A stretch of DNA of 28,142 nucleotides. It comes from CAYZZU01 sp964483105. Its GTDB lineage: Bacteria; CG2-30-53-67. Below the pieces are notes generated by a model. That model saw only the letters and a program-made list of their open reading frames with translations, searched no databases and was not told the DNA's origin. The stretch covers positions 1 to 28,142 of the forward strand of contig CAYZZU010000030.1 in assembly GCA_964483105.1 (NCBI GenBank), in the 5' to 3' direction. The position numbers and the translations under genes were made by a program. Shown here piece after piece: positions 7,065 through 14,855 of this stretch (its first letter is position 1; every line of letters starts with the position of its first letter).

Positions 7065-8144
7065 TTATTGGTTTTCCAGGCAAATGGACAGGATTTTCCG
7101 GGGGATCAGGTCCAGGTGGAGAACATGATCTACGACGCCCGCGCGGATGGCCTCCGCCGGCATTCCGAAGATGATCGCCGATTCTTCGGATTCGGCGATA
7201 GTCATTCCCTCGTGTTCCTTGATGGCCTTCATTCCGAGTTTCCCGTCGTCACCCATTCCGGTCAGGAGTACCCCCAGGGTTCTTTCTCCGAACAGCCTTG
7301 CGGAAGACTCCATCGTCGCATTGACGGAAGGGGTGAATTTGTCCTGATTTCGCTTGGGCTCCAGGACGACGTGAGCCCCCCCGGAGTTTTCCCGGAAGAT
7401 CATATTCTTTCCGCCCGGCGCGATCAGGGCCCTTCCCGGACAGACCACGTCTCCATCTTCCGCCTCCTTGACGGAAAGGCTGCATGTTTTGTCCAGGCGC
7501 TCCGCGAAGAAAGCGGTGAAGTTCGGAGGCATGTGCTGGACCACGGCGACGGCAGCGGGGAAATCCCGTGGAAACCGGTTCAGAATGCTCTGCAAGGCCG
7601 GAGGTCCCCCTGTGGACGCCCCGATCGCGACGAGATCCACGGGGCACTGTGAGGGGGAATGTGGGTGGACCGGCTCCGGCGGGACGGTTCGGGTTTTCTG
7701 AGAGCTCAGCCGTTGTCTGATCTTTTCAATCCGAAGATTGCGGAGGATGCCGACTTTTTCAATCAGGATGTCCTGAATGACATTCAGCGCGGGCCCGATC
7801 TTGCGGGTCGGCTTCACGATGAAGTCGACAGCTCCTAAATCCAGGGCTTTTAAAACGTTTTCCTCGCTTCCCTCCGAGCTTACGATAATCGTGGGAGTGG
7901 GAAGATCGTGCATAAGCCACCGCAGGAAGGTGAAACCGTCCATCTCGGGCATCTCAAGGTCGAGCGTGATCAAATCCGGTTTCAGACGAAGGGCGAGTGA
8001 GATGGCCTCCTGCCCGTTAAAGGCGGTCCCCACCACCTCCACGTCCGGGATTGCATTCAAGGTGTTTGCAATCAGACGCCTGAGATAGGCGGAGTCATCT
8101 ACGACGAGGGCGCGCAACGATTGGATCAGTTTTTTCTTTTTCAC
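7065..8144 (-). CDS. cheB: Chemotaxis response regulator methylesterase CheB
   Basis: A 359-residue protein with an N-terminal receiver (DD pair 16-17, phospho-acceptor D62 in TLDLEMPEMDG, K111) and a C-terminal methylesterase. The catalytic triad is visible: S177 in GASTGG, H204 in QHMPPNFT and D300 in GMGDDG. It removes methyl esters (and deamidates Gln) on receptor methylation helices, opposing CheR. Normal length. Translation starts at GTG 8144 with GGAGG about 11 nt upstream; the start is 29 nt after cheR. Substrates are presumably the two MCPs of this block. Confidence 0.96.
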   Translation of the reverse strand: MKKKKLIQSLRALVVDDSAYLRRLIANTLNAIPDVEVVGTAFNGQEAISLALRLKPDLITLDLEMPEMDGFTFLRWLMHDLPTPTIIVSSEGSEENVLKALDLGAVDFIVKPTRKIGPALNVIQDILIEKVGILRNLRIEKIRQRLSSQKTRTVPPEPVHPHSPSQCPVDLVAIGASTGGPPALQSILNRFPRDFPAAVAVVQHMPPNFTAFFAERLDKTCSLSVKEAEDGDVVCPGRALIAPGGKNMIFRENSGGAHVVLEPKRNQDKFTPSVNATMESSARLFGERTLGVLLTGMGDDGKLGMKAIKEHEGMTIAESEESAIIFGMPAEAIRAGVVDHVLHLDLIPRKILSICLENQ

Positions 8145-8173
8145 GTTTCTCTTTTCCTCCCGGTTTTCATTTT

Positions 8174-9016
8174 CTACGGTTTTTGATAAACCATGTCGTG
8201 TTTCAGATATTTCAGGCGGAAGGCCGTGGACAGGTTGATCAGTGATTCCGAATGCCCCAGCATAAGATACCCTTCCGGTTTCAGCCGCCGTTCGAAACAG
8301 TCGATCACCTTTTTTTTGGATTCCTTGTCGAAGTAGATGATTACGTTCCTGCAGAAAATGACGTCCATCTTTCCCAGCAGAACGACCTTACCGGTATCCA
8401 ACAGATTCAGGTATCCGAAATTGACCAGGCGCCGCACCGAATCGACAACCCGGTATTTTCCGTTCTCTTCGGTGAAATATCGTTTGAGATAATAAGGATC
8501 GGTCGTCCGGAAGGCCGACTGATTGTATTCGCCTTTCCGGGCAGCCGACAGAACGCTGTGGCTGATGTCACTGGCGAAGATTTCCACATCCCACCCGTTG
8601 AAGAGTTCCGACTCCAGAATCAGGATTGCGATGGTGTATGCTTCGGGACCGGTGGAGCACCCCGCGCTCCAGATGCGGACGGATCTTGTTCCCGCCTCCT
8701 GTTTTTTCTGTTTCAGTTCCGGCAGGATTTCCTCGGAAAAGGCCTTGAGCTGCGCTTCTTCCCGAAAGAAGTAGGTTTCGTTGATGGTGAGGAGATCCAC
8801 GACCGCCTCGAGTTCCTGGGAGCGGTTTTTGTCGTACATGAGATAATAGTAATAGTCCTGGAAGTTTTCGATCTGATGCAGGGCCAAACGGTTGGAGAGC
8901 CTCTTTTCGAAAAGATATTTTGAGTTGTCATCGAAATGGAGTCCGCAGTGATGATAGACCAGTTCTTTCAGCAGGCGGTACGTGGCGTCACTCATGGATT
9001 GGGATTGTGCGAACAT
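8174..9016 (-). CDS. cheR: Chemotaxis protein methyltransferase CheR
   Basis: A 280-residue SAM-dependent methyltransferase that methylates receptor glutamates. The N-terminal helical domain carries TINETYFFRE, and the SAM-binding loop is IWSAGCSTGPEAYTIA. Later VIFCRNVIIYFD and LGHSESL are CheR hallmarks. ATG 9016 has GAGGA about 5 nt upstream; an in-frame GTG at 9028 would overlap the HEAT gene stop as GTGA but lacks a ribosome site. Neither MCP of the window ends in the NWETF-type tether peptide, so tether-independent action is expected. Confidence 0.95.
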   Translation of the reverse strand: MFAQSQSMSDATYRLLKELVYHHCGLHFDDNSKYLFEKRLSNRLALHQIENFQDYYYYLMYDKNRSQELEAVVDLLTINETYFFREEAQLKAFSEEILPELKQKKQEAGTRSVRIWSAGCSTGPEAYTIAILILESELFNGWDVEIFASDISHSVLSAARKGEYNQSAFRTTDPYYLKRYFTEENGKYRVVDSVRRLVNFGYLNLLDTGKVVLLGKMDVIFCRNVIIYFDKESKKKVIDCFERRLKPEGYLMLGHSESLINLSTAFRLKYLKHDMVYQKP

Positions 9017-9024
9017 GGAGTTCC

Positions 9025-11019
9025 TCACAGCCGTTGCAGGGCCTGTTCCGCGGTATGCCGGATCATGGGGTCCGGATCGGTCTTGGCGAGTTCTTTCAGC
9101 ACATAACGCGCCCGCGGATCTCCCAGGAGGCCCAGGGCCTCAACTGCTGCATTCCGATCGCACCATTCCGACGAGTCCAGGAGATAGAGAATGGAATCAT
9201 AGGCGGCCGGATTCCCGTTTTTACCGAGGGCGAGAATGGCCGCCCGCCGGACTTCCGGGTCGGGGTGCTCCAGTTTTTTGAGCAAGATGGAGAAAATCTG
9301 TCTCTCTTTTTCTTCGGCGAATATCTCAAGCACGGCGATCTGAACCGGTGGCGCGTCGTTTTCGAGCAGGGGCAGGAGCGTCTTGAAGTTGTTGAGTGAT
9401 CCGATTTTCCCCAGACTTTTGACGGCGGCGCAGCGAACCCAGATGTCCGGGTCCTGCAGAATGGAGGTGAGAATGCTTACGGACTTTTCAGACCGGGTAT
9501 TGCCGAGGGCGATGGCCGCGGAGAGCCGGACCTCCGTGGTTTCGTCGGATAAGGCGATCACCATTCCTTCCATCGATCTGTCTCCGGGGATCTCACCCAA
9601 GGCCGTGATTGCGGACTTCCGGACTGCCGGACTTTCATCCTTGAGATTGAAAAGCAGGGGTTCCACCGCCTCCCGCGCCTGCAGGTGCCCGAGAACGAGG
9701 GCGGCGTTTTTCCGGTAGGACTCGGCGGGGTCCGTCAGGAGCGGAATCAATCGTGGCGCCATACTCCGGTCTCCGATTTTCTGGAGCGCGAATACCGCCG
9801 CCTGTTGCACGTCCGGATAGGGATCGCTCAGCAGGGGGATCAGATGATCTGTTGATTCCGGTTTTTGAAGCAGTCCCAGGGCTATGGCGGAGGACTGTCG
9901 GACATGGCCGTTCGGATCCCCCAGGAGTTTGATCAGTTTCCGGAGGGTTCCTGCGGTTCCGATCCGTCCGATGACGGTTGCCGCGGCCTTGCGGATGAGT
10001 TCATCGGGATGGTCCAGGGCGGAAAGCAACTCCGGTTCCGCCGTGCTTCCGATCTGTGCCAGGGTTTCGATGACGAGGTCCTGTGAATTCAGGTTTCCCA
10101 GCTCATCGATCAGGAAGGGGACTCCTTTGGGGTCTCCGAAGACTCCCATTAAAAGAATGGCCGCGTTTCGAATCGAGGGGTCATCCTCCTGTACGGCCAT
10201 GATCAAGCCGTCCAGATCTTCCGGAGAAGATGAAACCCGGAGTTGCTTTTTTACATCCGGATTGTCGGGGAACCGTTTCAAAATTTCCGCGATTGCCGAT
10301 ACCGCAGCGTTTCGGGTGGATCTTTTCTTGCTGTGAAGGAAGTAGACGATGGACGAGAGGTGATCCGGATTTCCGAGTCGGCCGAGAGCCACCACCACCG
10401 GTTTGGCGAGATTCCGGTCGTTCAGCAGCTTCAGCAGGGAGGGGATCGCGCCCGGGTCCCCGATTTTTCCGAGGGCTTCGATCACGGAAAACTTCAGCCA
10501 CAGATCATCCCGTTCGAGTATCCGGATCAGGGGGGCGACCGAGCGGGTTTCCCCGATCTTTCCCAGACTTTCCGCGGCCGCGGCGCGCACGTTGGGATCC
10601 GGGTCATCCAGTGCGCCGATCAAAGATTCAACACTGTGAGGGTCCTTGATTTCTCCGAGGCAATCGATGGCGAATTTTTGCACGTCCGGGTCGGGTTCCC
10701 GAAGGATCCGGCAGAGGGCTGGAACCGCATGGATGCCGATTCGTGTCAGGGCTTCGGCCGAGGCGTTGCGCATTCCCGCGTTTTCATGAGAGCGCAGCGC
10801 CAGGATCAGGTTGGAGATCACCTCCTGGAGATCCTCCATTTTCAGGAGTGCCTCGATCGCCGTCTTTCGAACGCGCCAGACCGAATCGCCCAGAATGCGG
10901 GTCAGGGGAACGATGGCCCGTCTTTCCCTGAGGTCTCCCAGCTTTGCGGCGGCCTTTCTGCGGGTTTCGACGTCTTCCGCTTTGAGGTTGTGGAGGAGTT
11001 GTTCCAATGAATCATTCAC
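9025..11019 (-). CDS. HEAT-repeat (EZ-HEAT/PBS-lyase-like) protein in chemotaxis operon
   Basis: A 664-residue protein made almost wholly of about 20 helical repeats of about 31 residues. The recurring pattern is V/IRxxAAxALGxIGD/Nxxxxxx L/IxxLLxDxDxxV, for example VRAAAAESLGKIGETRSVAPL. There is no signal peptide, membrane segment or enzymatic domain. Such alpha-solenoids are scaffolds; some members act on phycobilin chromophores, but nothing here points to that. It lies between the zinc-ribbon receiver gene and cheR, with its stop 8 nt from the cheR start, so an array-scaffold or regulatory role is inferred. Start is GTG 11019 after GGAGA. Confidence 0.88.
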   Translation of the reverse strand: MNDSLEQLLHNLKAEDVETRRKAAAKLGDLRERRAIVPLTRILGDSVWRVRKTAIEALLKMEDLQEVISNLILALRSHENAGMRNASAEALTRIGIHAVPALCRILREPDPDVQKFAIDCLGEIKDPHSVESLIGALDDPDPNVRAAAAESLGKIGETRSVAPLIRILERDDLWLKFSVIEALGKIGDPGAIPSLLKLLNDRNLAKPVVVALGRLGNPDHLSSIVYFLHSKKRSTRNAAVSAIAEILKRFPDNPDVKKQLRVSSSPEDLDGLIMAVQEDDPSIRNAAILLMGVFGDPKGVPFLIDELGNLNSQDLVIETLAQIGSTAEPELLSALDHPDELIRKAAATVIGRIGTAGTLRKLIKLLGDPNGHVRQSSAIALGLLQKPESTDHLIPLLSDPYPDVQQAAVFALQKIGDRSMAPRLIPLLTDPAESYRKNAALVLGHLQAREAVEPLLFNLKDESPAVRKSAITALGEIPGDRSMEGMVIALSDETTEVRLSAAIALGNTRSEKSVSILTSILQDPDIWVRCAAVKSLGKIGSLNNFKTLLPLLENDAPPVQIAVLEIFAEEKERQIFSILLKKLEHPDPEVRRAAILALGKNGNPAAYDSILYLLDSSEWCDRNAAVEALGLLGDPRARYVLKELAKTDPDPMIRHTAEQALQRL

Positions 11020-11087
11020 GATGACTCTCCATGACGAAAAGTTCTGAACCGAACGGTCCTGAACGGGTACGATCCCGTGTCTGTTAC

Positions 11088-11909
11088 CTATCCTTCAGAA
11101 ACCGGCGGATTCTTCAAGACGAGGAGGTCAATCTCCCGCTTCAGAAAATCTCTCAGAGTATTCTCCGGAACCTGCGGAAAGCGTTGTTTCATCATGATTC
11201 CGGCTTCCTCCAGTTCTGACGCCAGCATCTTTTCCAGGTTTCTTCCGCGGATTCCATTTTCTATTTTTTTCTGATTGTACAGGGCGATGTCCGAAAGTAT
11301 GGTCCGGGCCAGCCTCTGGGCCCGGTTCTCGATGTTTTCCGGGCCGCGTAAAGGCTGGGAACCGACCGGCCTTTGCGCGGGTACCGCTCCGTTTTTCTCC
11401 GGGCCGGACGGTGCGAAGAGGTCGGGGAGCAGGGCGCGGATCTTGGGAAGAAGCTTGTCCGCAAGGTGATGAATTTCAAGGTAGGCGTCTGCTCCGTACA
11501 AAGATGCCGGTAGTCGCTTGTAACGGGTATGGCTGTGAATGGAGGCCAGGAGAATGATACGGATATCCCGGGTTCGGGAATCGGATTTCAACACCTCACA
11601 GAGCTCAAACCCGTAAACTTTCGGAAGGGCCACATCCAGCAGGGCCACCGCGGGGTGAAACCGCTGAATTTTTTCCATCGCCTCACGACCGTCCAGGGCC
11701 GTCAGAACCTCAAAGGGCTGGCCGCTGAGAAGTTCCTTTACGTAAATCAGGAACTCTCTGTCCTCCTTGGCGGCCAGGATACCGGCCCGGGGAGGGCGGA
11801 CCGGAAAGATTTGTCGGCAACGGGAACAACGAACGCGTGTTCCCCCCTCCGGGATCCGGGATGGATCCAGGTGGAAACAGGTCCTGCACTTTTTGCACAT
11901 CACGATCAT
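11088..11909 (-). CDS. Zinc-ribbon plus degenerate receiver-domain protein
   Basis: A 273-residue three-part protein. Residues 1-36 are an MJ0042-type zinc ribbon with CxxC pairs (C5/C8 and C28/C31). Residues about 42-160 are a receiver-like domain: it keeps an acidic ED (49-50) and D92 in ALLDVALP, but the conserved KP lysine is absent (GADAYLEIHHL instead). Residues about 195-270 form an uncharacterised helical tail (ARTILSDIALYNQKKIENG onward). A linker rich in Pro and Gly separates them. ATG 11909 follows GTGAGGAAG. The function is unknown; loss of the lysine suggests a receiver that is not switched by phosphorylation or only binds partners. It lies 51 bp after the PhnD-fusion MCP. Confidence 0.85.
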   Translation of the reverse strand: MIVMCKKCRTCFHLDPSRIPEGGTRVRCSRCRQIFPVRPPRAGILAAKEDREFLIYVKELLSGQPFEVLTALDGREAMEKIQRFHPAVALLDVALPKVYGFELCEVLKSDSRTRDIRIILLASIHSHTRYKRLPASLYGADAYLEIHHLADKLLPKIRALLPDLFAPSGPEKNGAVPAQRPVGSQPLRGPENIENRAQRLARTILSDIALYNQKKIENGIRGRNLEKMLASELEEAGIMMKQRFPQVPENTLRDFLKREIDLLVLKNPPVSEG

Positions 11910-11960
11910 CAGGTCTTCCTCACCTTGTGATTACTCTGTCTTCAACCTGCTCTGATGTTT

Positions 11961-14834
11961 TCATGCCTCAGAAAGATTTTCCATCATCTCTTGAATCCCG
12001 GCATAATCCTGGTAGTCGGCCTGGGTGAACCCGTTGCAGCCGTCTTCTATACTGTTCAATACCTGTGCATGCTCCGGGTTGTTTTCGTCCAGGCCGATGA
12101 TCGCCCGTGTGATCTCTTCGCAAAGGCCGGTGTCAAGGCCGGGCCGGATGCAGAAATTGAATCCCGGTATGTCGACCGAGGTCTCCAGAATCTTCAACCC
12201 TTTGTGAATGAACGAGCAGGCCACGGATTCAAGCAGCCCCCCCGCGTCTACTTCACCCTGGACGATGGCCCATGCAACGGCGTCGTGATGCCCCAGGAAG
12301 CGGGCCTCTTCGAGGTCGTCCATGGACAGGCCGGCGGACGCCAGCATCGCCCTCGGCATGAGAAAACTGGAGGTCGATTTCCGGTCCCCGAAGGCGAACC
12401 GCCTTCCCCTGAGCTGCGATACGGAGTGGATCCCGCTCCCCTCCTTGGCAGCGATGACGGAGTGGTAAAACGGTTTGTGGCCTCGGACCTCCTTCAGTAC
12501 GACACGGATCCCATACTTGTCTTTTCCTTCCAGGAATGTGGATGGGGTCAGATAGGCGAGATCGCTTTTCCCGGTTCCAAGATCCCGGACGGCTGATTCA
12601 AAATCGTCGGATGCCCGGATGACGACCTTTCTTCCAAGAGCCTTTTCCAGGAACCGGGCCAGGGGAGTAAAGCGGATCTTCATTTTCTCGGGGGCTTCGA
12701 GCGGGACGATGCCGAGCGTCAGGATGTTTTCGTCGGCCGTGGTGAAGCTTTTGGATACTTCTTCCTGAAGCACATGATTGTACAGGGCGAGGCTGGCGAT
12801 CGCCGTGTTCAGATCATGGGTCAGGCGCTGGTTCTCCCCGGTAATGGTCTGGATTCTTTCGATGGCCCGCACAATTTGTTCACTGCCGATCCGCTGTTCC
12901 TGAATCGCCCGATTAATCTGTTGGAATTTCTGCGCGCTCTTGTTGATTTCGCCGGTGATCTTCCGGCTTTCCTCTGATTCTGTTTGCATGGATTGTTTCA
13001 GGTTTTCAGAAAAGAAGGTCAGTTTCTCCACCATTTCGTGGATCACCATCCCTCCCTTATCCTGCTCGGAAACGGCGGCGGCAATCTGGTGGACGGTTTC
13101 ATTGATCTTCTGAATTTCTTCATTCACGCGCGCGATCGATTTGACCTGTTCGATGGCGGAGCTTTCGATCTTCCAGGACAATTCACCGGCCTTCCGGGAC
13201 TGATCCAGAATCTGCCGAAGGGCCTGCTTGGTTTCCTTCGAGAGGGTGACTCCTTTTCGGACCTGTTCCACACTCTGATGAATGGATTGCGAGACCATCC
13301 GGGTCTCGGACTGGATATTGGAGATGACCGTCTCAATCTGATCGATCGACGAGGCCGTCCGTTCGGCCAGGGCCTTGATCTCCGTGGCGACCACTGAAAA
13401 TCCCTTGCCGTGTTCTCCGGCCTGGGAGGCTATAATCGCCGCGTTCAAGGCCAGAAGATTGGTTTTTTCCGCGATTTCGCTGATGACATTCAGAATCTCG
13501 CCGATTTCTCCGGAGCGGCTGTTCAGGACCTGAATCAACCGGTCCGCGTGATTCACGGCTTCGTCGATTTTGTGCATTCCCTCGATGGTTTTCTGTACCG
13601 CCTTGACCCCCTGTTCCGAGGTCTCCAGAGTGCTTTTCTGAGAAAGCGCCGCGGATTCCTTGGCGATCTGAGAGACTTCCCGCGTGGAGGCATTGATCTC
13701 GGAAACCGACGCGGTTGTATCTTCAACGGATTGAGTCAGGGAAGTCAGATTTTCACGTATCTGCCCCAGCGAGATGACCATCTCCTGAATGGAAGAGGAG
13801 GCGTTTTCCACGAGCGAGAACAGTTCCTCGCTCCCCCCGGTAATCTGGTGCATCGACCGGTCCATCTCCTGGATGGAGGAGAAAGACCCCTCGGCAGCCC
13901 GGGAGATATCCTGAACGTTGGAAGCGATCTCGTTCAGTGTGGCGGACATTTGAAATGTGGACGCGGCCGTTTCGTCCGCCGCGCCGGCCTGGACTCGGGT
14001 TCCCTCCAGGATTTCGCGATGGGAATTCCGGATCAGACCGACGGCCTGTTCACAGTTTTCCGCGGAGACACGGATCTTGTGAAGAACCTCTTTGTGGCGT
14101 TCCAGGAAGCCGTTCAACAGAAAGGCGATTTTGGGGAGGGGATAGAGGGTCGCGAGCCGGTTTTTCAGATCCAGTCCCGGCCCGGCATCGAGATGGATCC
14201 GGTTCTGATTCAGGCGGATGAGCGTTTCTCTCAGCAGGATCAGGTTTTCACGGATCCGGCCGGCGAAGAAACGTTCCAGCCCCAGTACAACCAGGACCGA
14301 GGTCAGTGTAGCCAGGAAAACGAGCATCCCGGAAGGAGCACGGGTACCCGGGAATCCCCGGGACCTGCTTTGAAACATGTTGAGGAGATTTCTCGACGTT
14401 TTGCCGAGATCCTCCGTCAACCCCTGAATTTCCGGGACGAGGAGCGCAGGTTGGATCCTGACTGTTGCTTCCCGCGCGAGGGATCTCAGCCTTTCCACGC
14501 GTGCAGTCAATGGTGACCGGGAGGGGGTCCCGGCCGAAAACCTGTTTCCCAGCTCTGAAACCCGGCGGATCCAGCCGGTGGTTTGTGTGAGGGTTCGGTC
14601 CAGTTGCAGGATTTCTCTTTTGTCCGCCCGTTTCTCCTTGCGGAACGAGCGGTTCAGGGATTTCCACTGATCACGAAGGGTACCGGCTTCGAGGAGCAGA
14701 GCAGATGCCTCGTGAAGGAAATGATCCTTTCTCGCCGAGAGGGAGGAGACGCGCATGAGTTCTCCACCCAGCCAGATCAGGAGGAGACAGAGGATCAGGA
14801 AAGGGCTGGAGGCCTTGAGACGTTCGGATATCAC
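11961..14834 (-). CDS. Methyl-accepting chemotaxis protein with C-terminal PhnD-like substrate-binding domain
   Basis: A 957-residue receptor. TM1 is at about 11-27, followed by a predicted periplasmic helical segment (28-168) and TM2 at about 169-187. A divergent HAMP-like linker may follow. The long MCP signalling coiled coil spans about 250-700 with the hairpin tip at 456-495 (EKTNLLALNAAII, QAGEHGKGF, EIKALAER). Residues about 704-952 are a PhnD-type periplasmic-binding fold: LTLGIVPLEAPEKM, RFTPLARFLEKALGRKV, SDLAYLTPSTFLE, LRGRRFAFGDRKSTSSFL and EVDAGGLLES. PhnD-like proteins bind phosphonate, phosphite or related ligands outside the cell; here two-helix topology places the domain in the cytoplasm. 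Start GTG 14834; it begins 21 nt after the preceding MCP gene. Confidence 0.9.
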   Translation of the reverse strand: MISERLKASSPFLILCLLLIWLGGELMRVSSLSARKDHFLHEASALLLEAGTLRDQWKSLNRSFRKEKRADKREILQLDRTLTQTTGWIRRVSELGNRFSAGTPSRSPLTARVERLRSLAREATVRIQPALLVPEIQGLTEDLGKTSRNLLNMFQSRSRGFPGTRAPSGMLVFLATLTSVLVVLGLERFFAGRIRENLILLRETLIRLNQNRIHLDAGPGLDLKNRLATLYPLPKIAFLLNGFLERHKEVLHKIRVSAENCEQAVGLIRNSHREILEGTRVQAGAADETAASTFQMSATLNEIASNVQDISRAAEGSFSSIQEMDRSMHQITGGSEELFSLVENASSSIQEMVISLGQIRENLTSLTQSVEDTTASVSEINASTREVSQIAKESAALSQKSTLETSEQGVKAVQKTIEGMHKIDEAVNHADRLIQVLNSRSGEIGEILNVISEIAEKTNLLALNAAIIASQAGEHGKGFSVVATEIKALAERTASSIDQIETVISNIQSETRMVSQSIHQSVEQVRKGVTLSKETKQALRQILDQSRKAGELSWKIESSAIEQVKSIARVNEEIQKINETVHQIAAAVSEQDKGGMVIHEMVEKLTFFSENLKQSMQTESEESRKITGEINKSAQKFQQINRAIQEQRIGSEQIVRAIERIQTITGENQRLTHDLNTAIASLALYNHVLQEEVSKSFTTADENILTLGIVPLEAPEKMKIRFTPLARFLEKALGRKVVIRASDDFESAVRDLGTGKSDLAYLTPSTFLEGKDKYGIRVVLKEVRGHKPFYHSVIAAKEGSGIHSVSQLRGRRFAFGDRKSTSSFLMPRAMLASAGLSMDDLEEARFLGHHDAVAWAIVQGEVDAGGLLESVACSFIHKGLKILETSVDIPGFNFCIRPGLDTGLCEEITRAIIGLDENNPEHAQVLNSIEDGCNGFTQADYQDYAGIQEMMENLSEA

Positions 14835-14855
14835 GAAGTCACTTTCTCCTTTCTC

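Noticed and set aside
9025..11019. Regular DNA repetition that might suggest a CRISPR array or tandem repeat
   Set aside because: The period of about 93 bp follows the 31-residue HEAT protein repeat and the DNA copies diverge at wobble sites.
13410..14516. 368-codon plus-strand open frame
   Set aside because: Antisense to the MCP signalling domain; the composition (many FLxDL, GDx runs) is a reflection of the coiled-coil codons.
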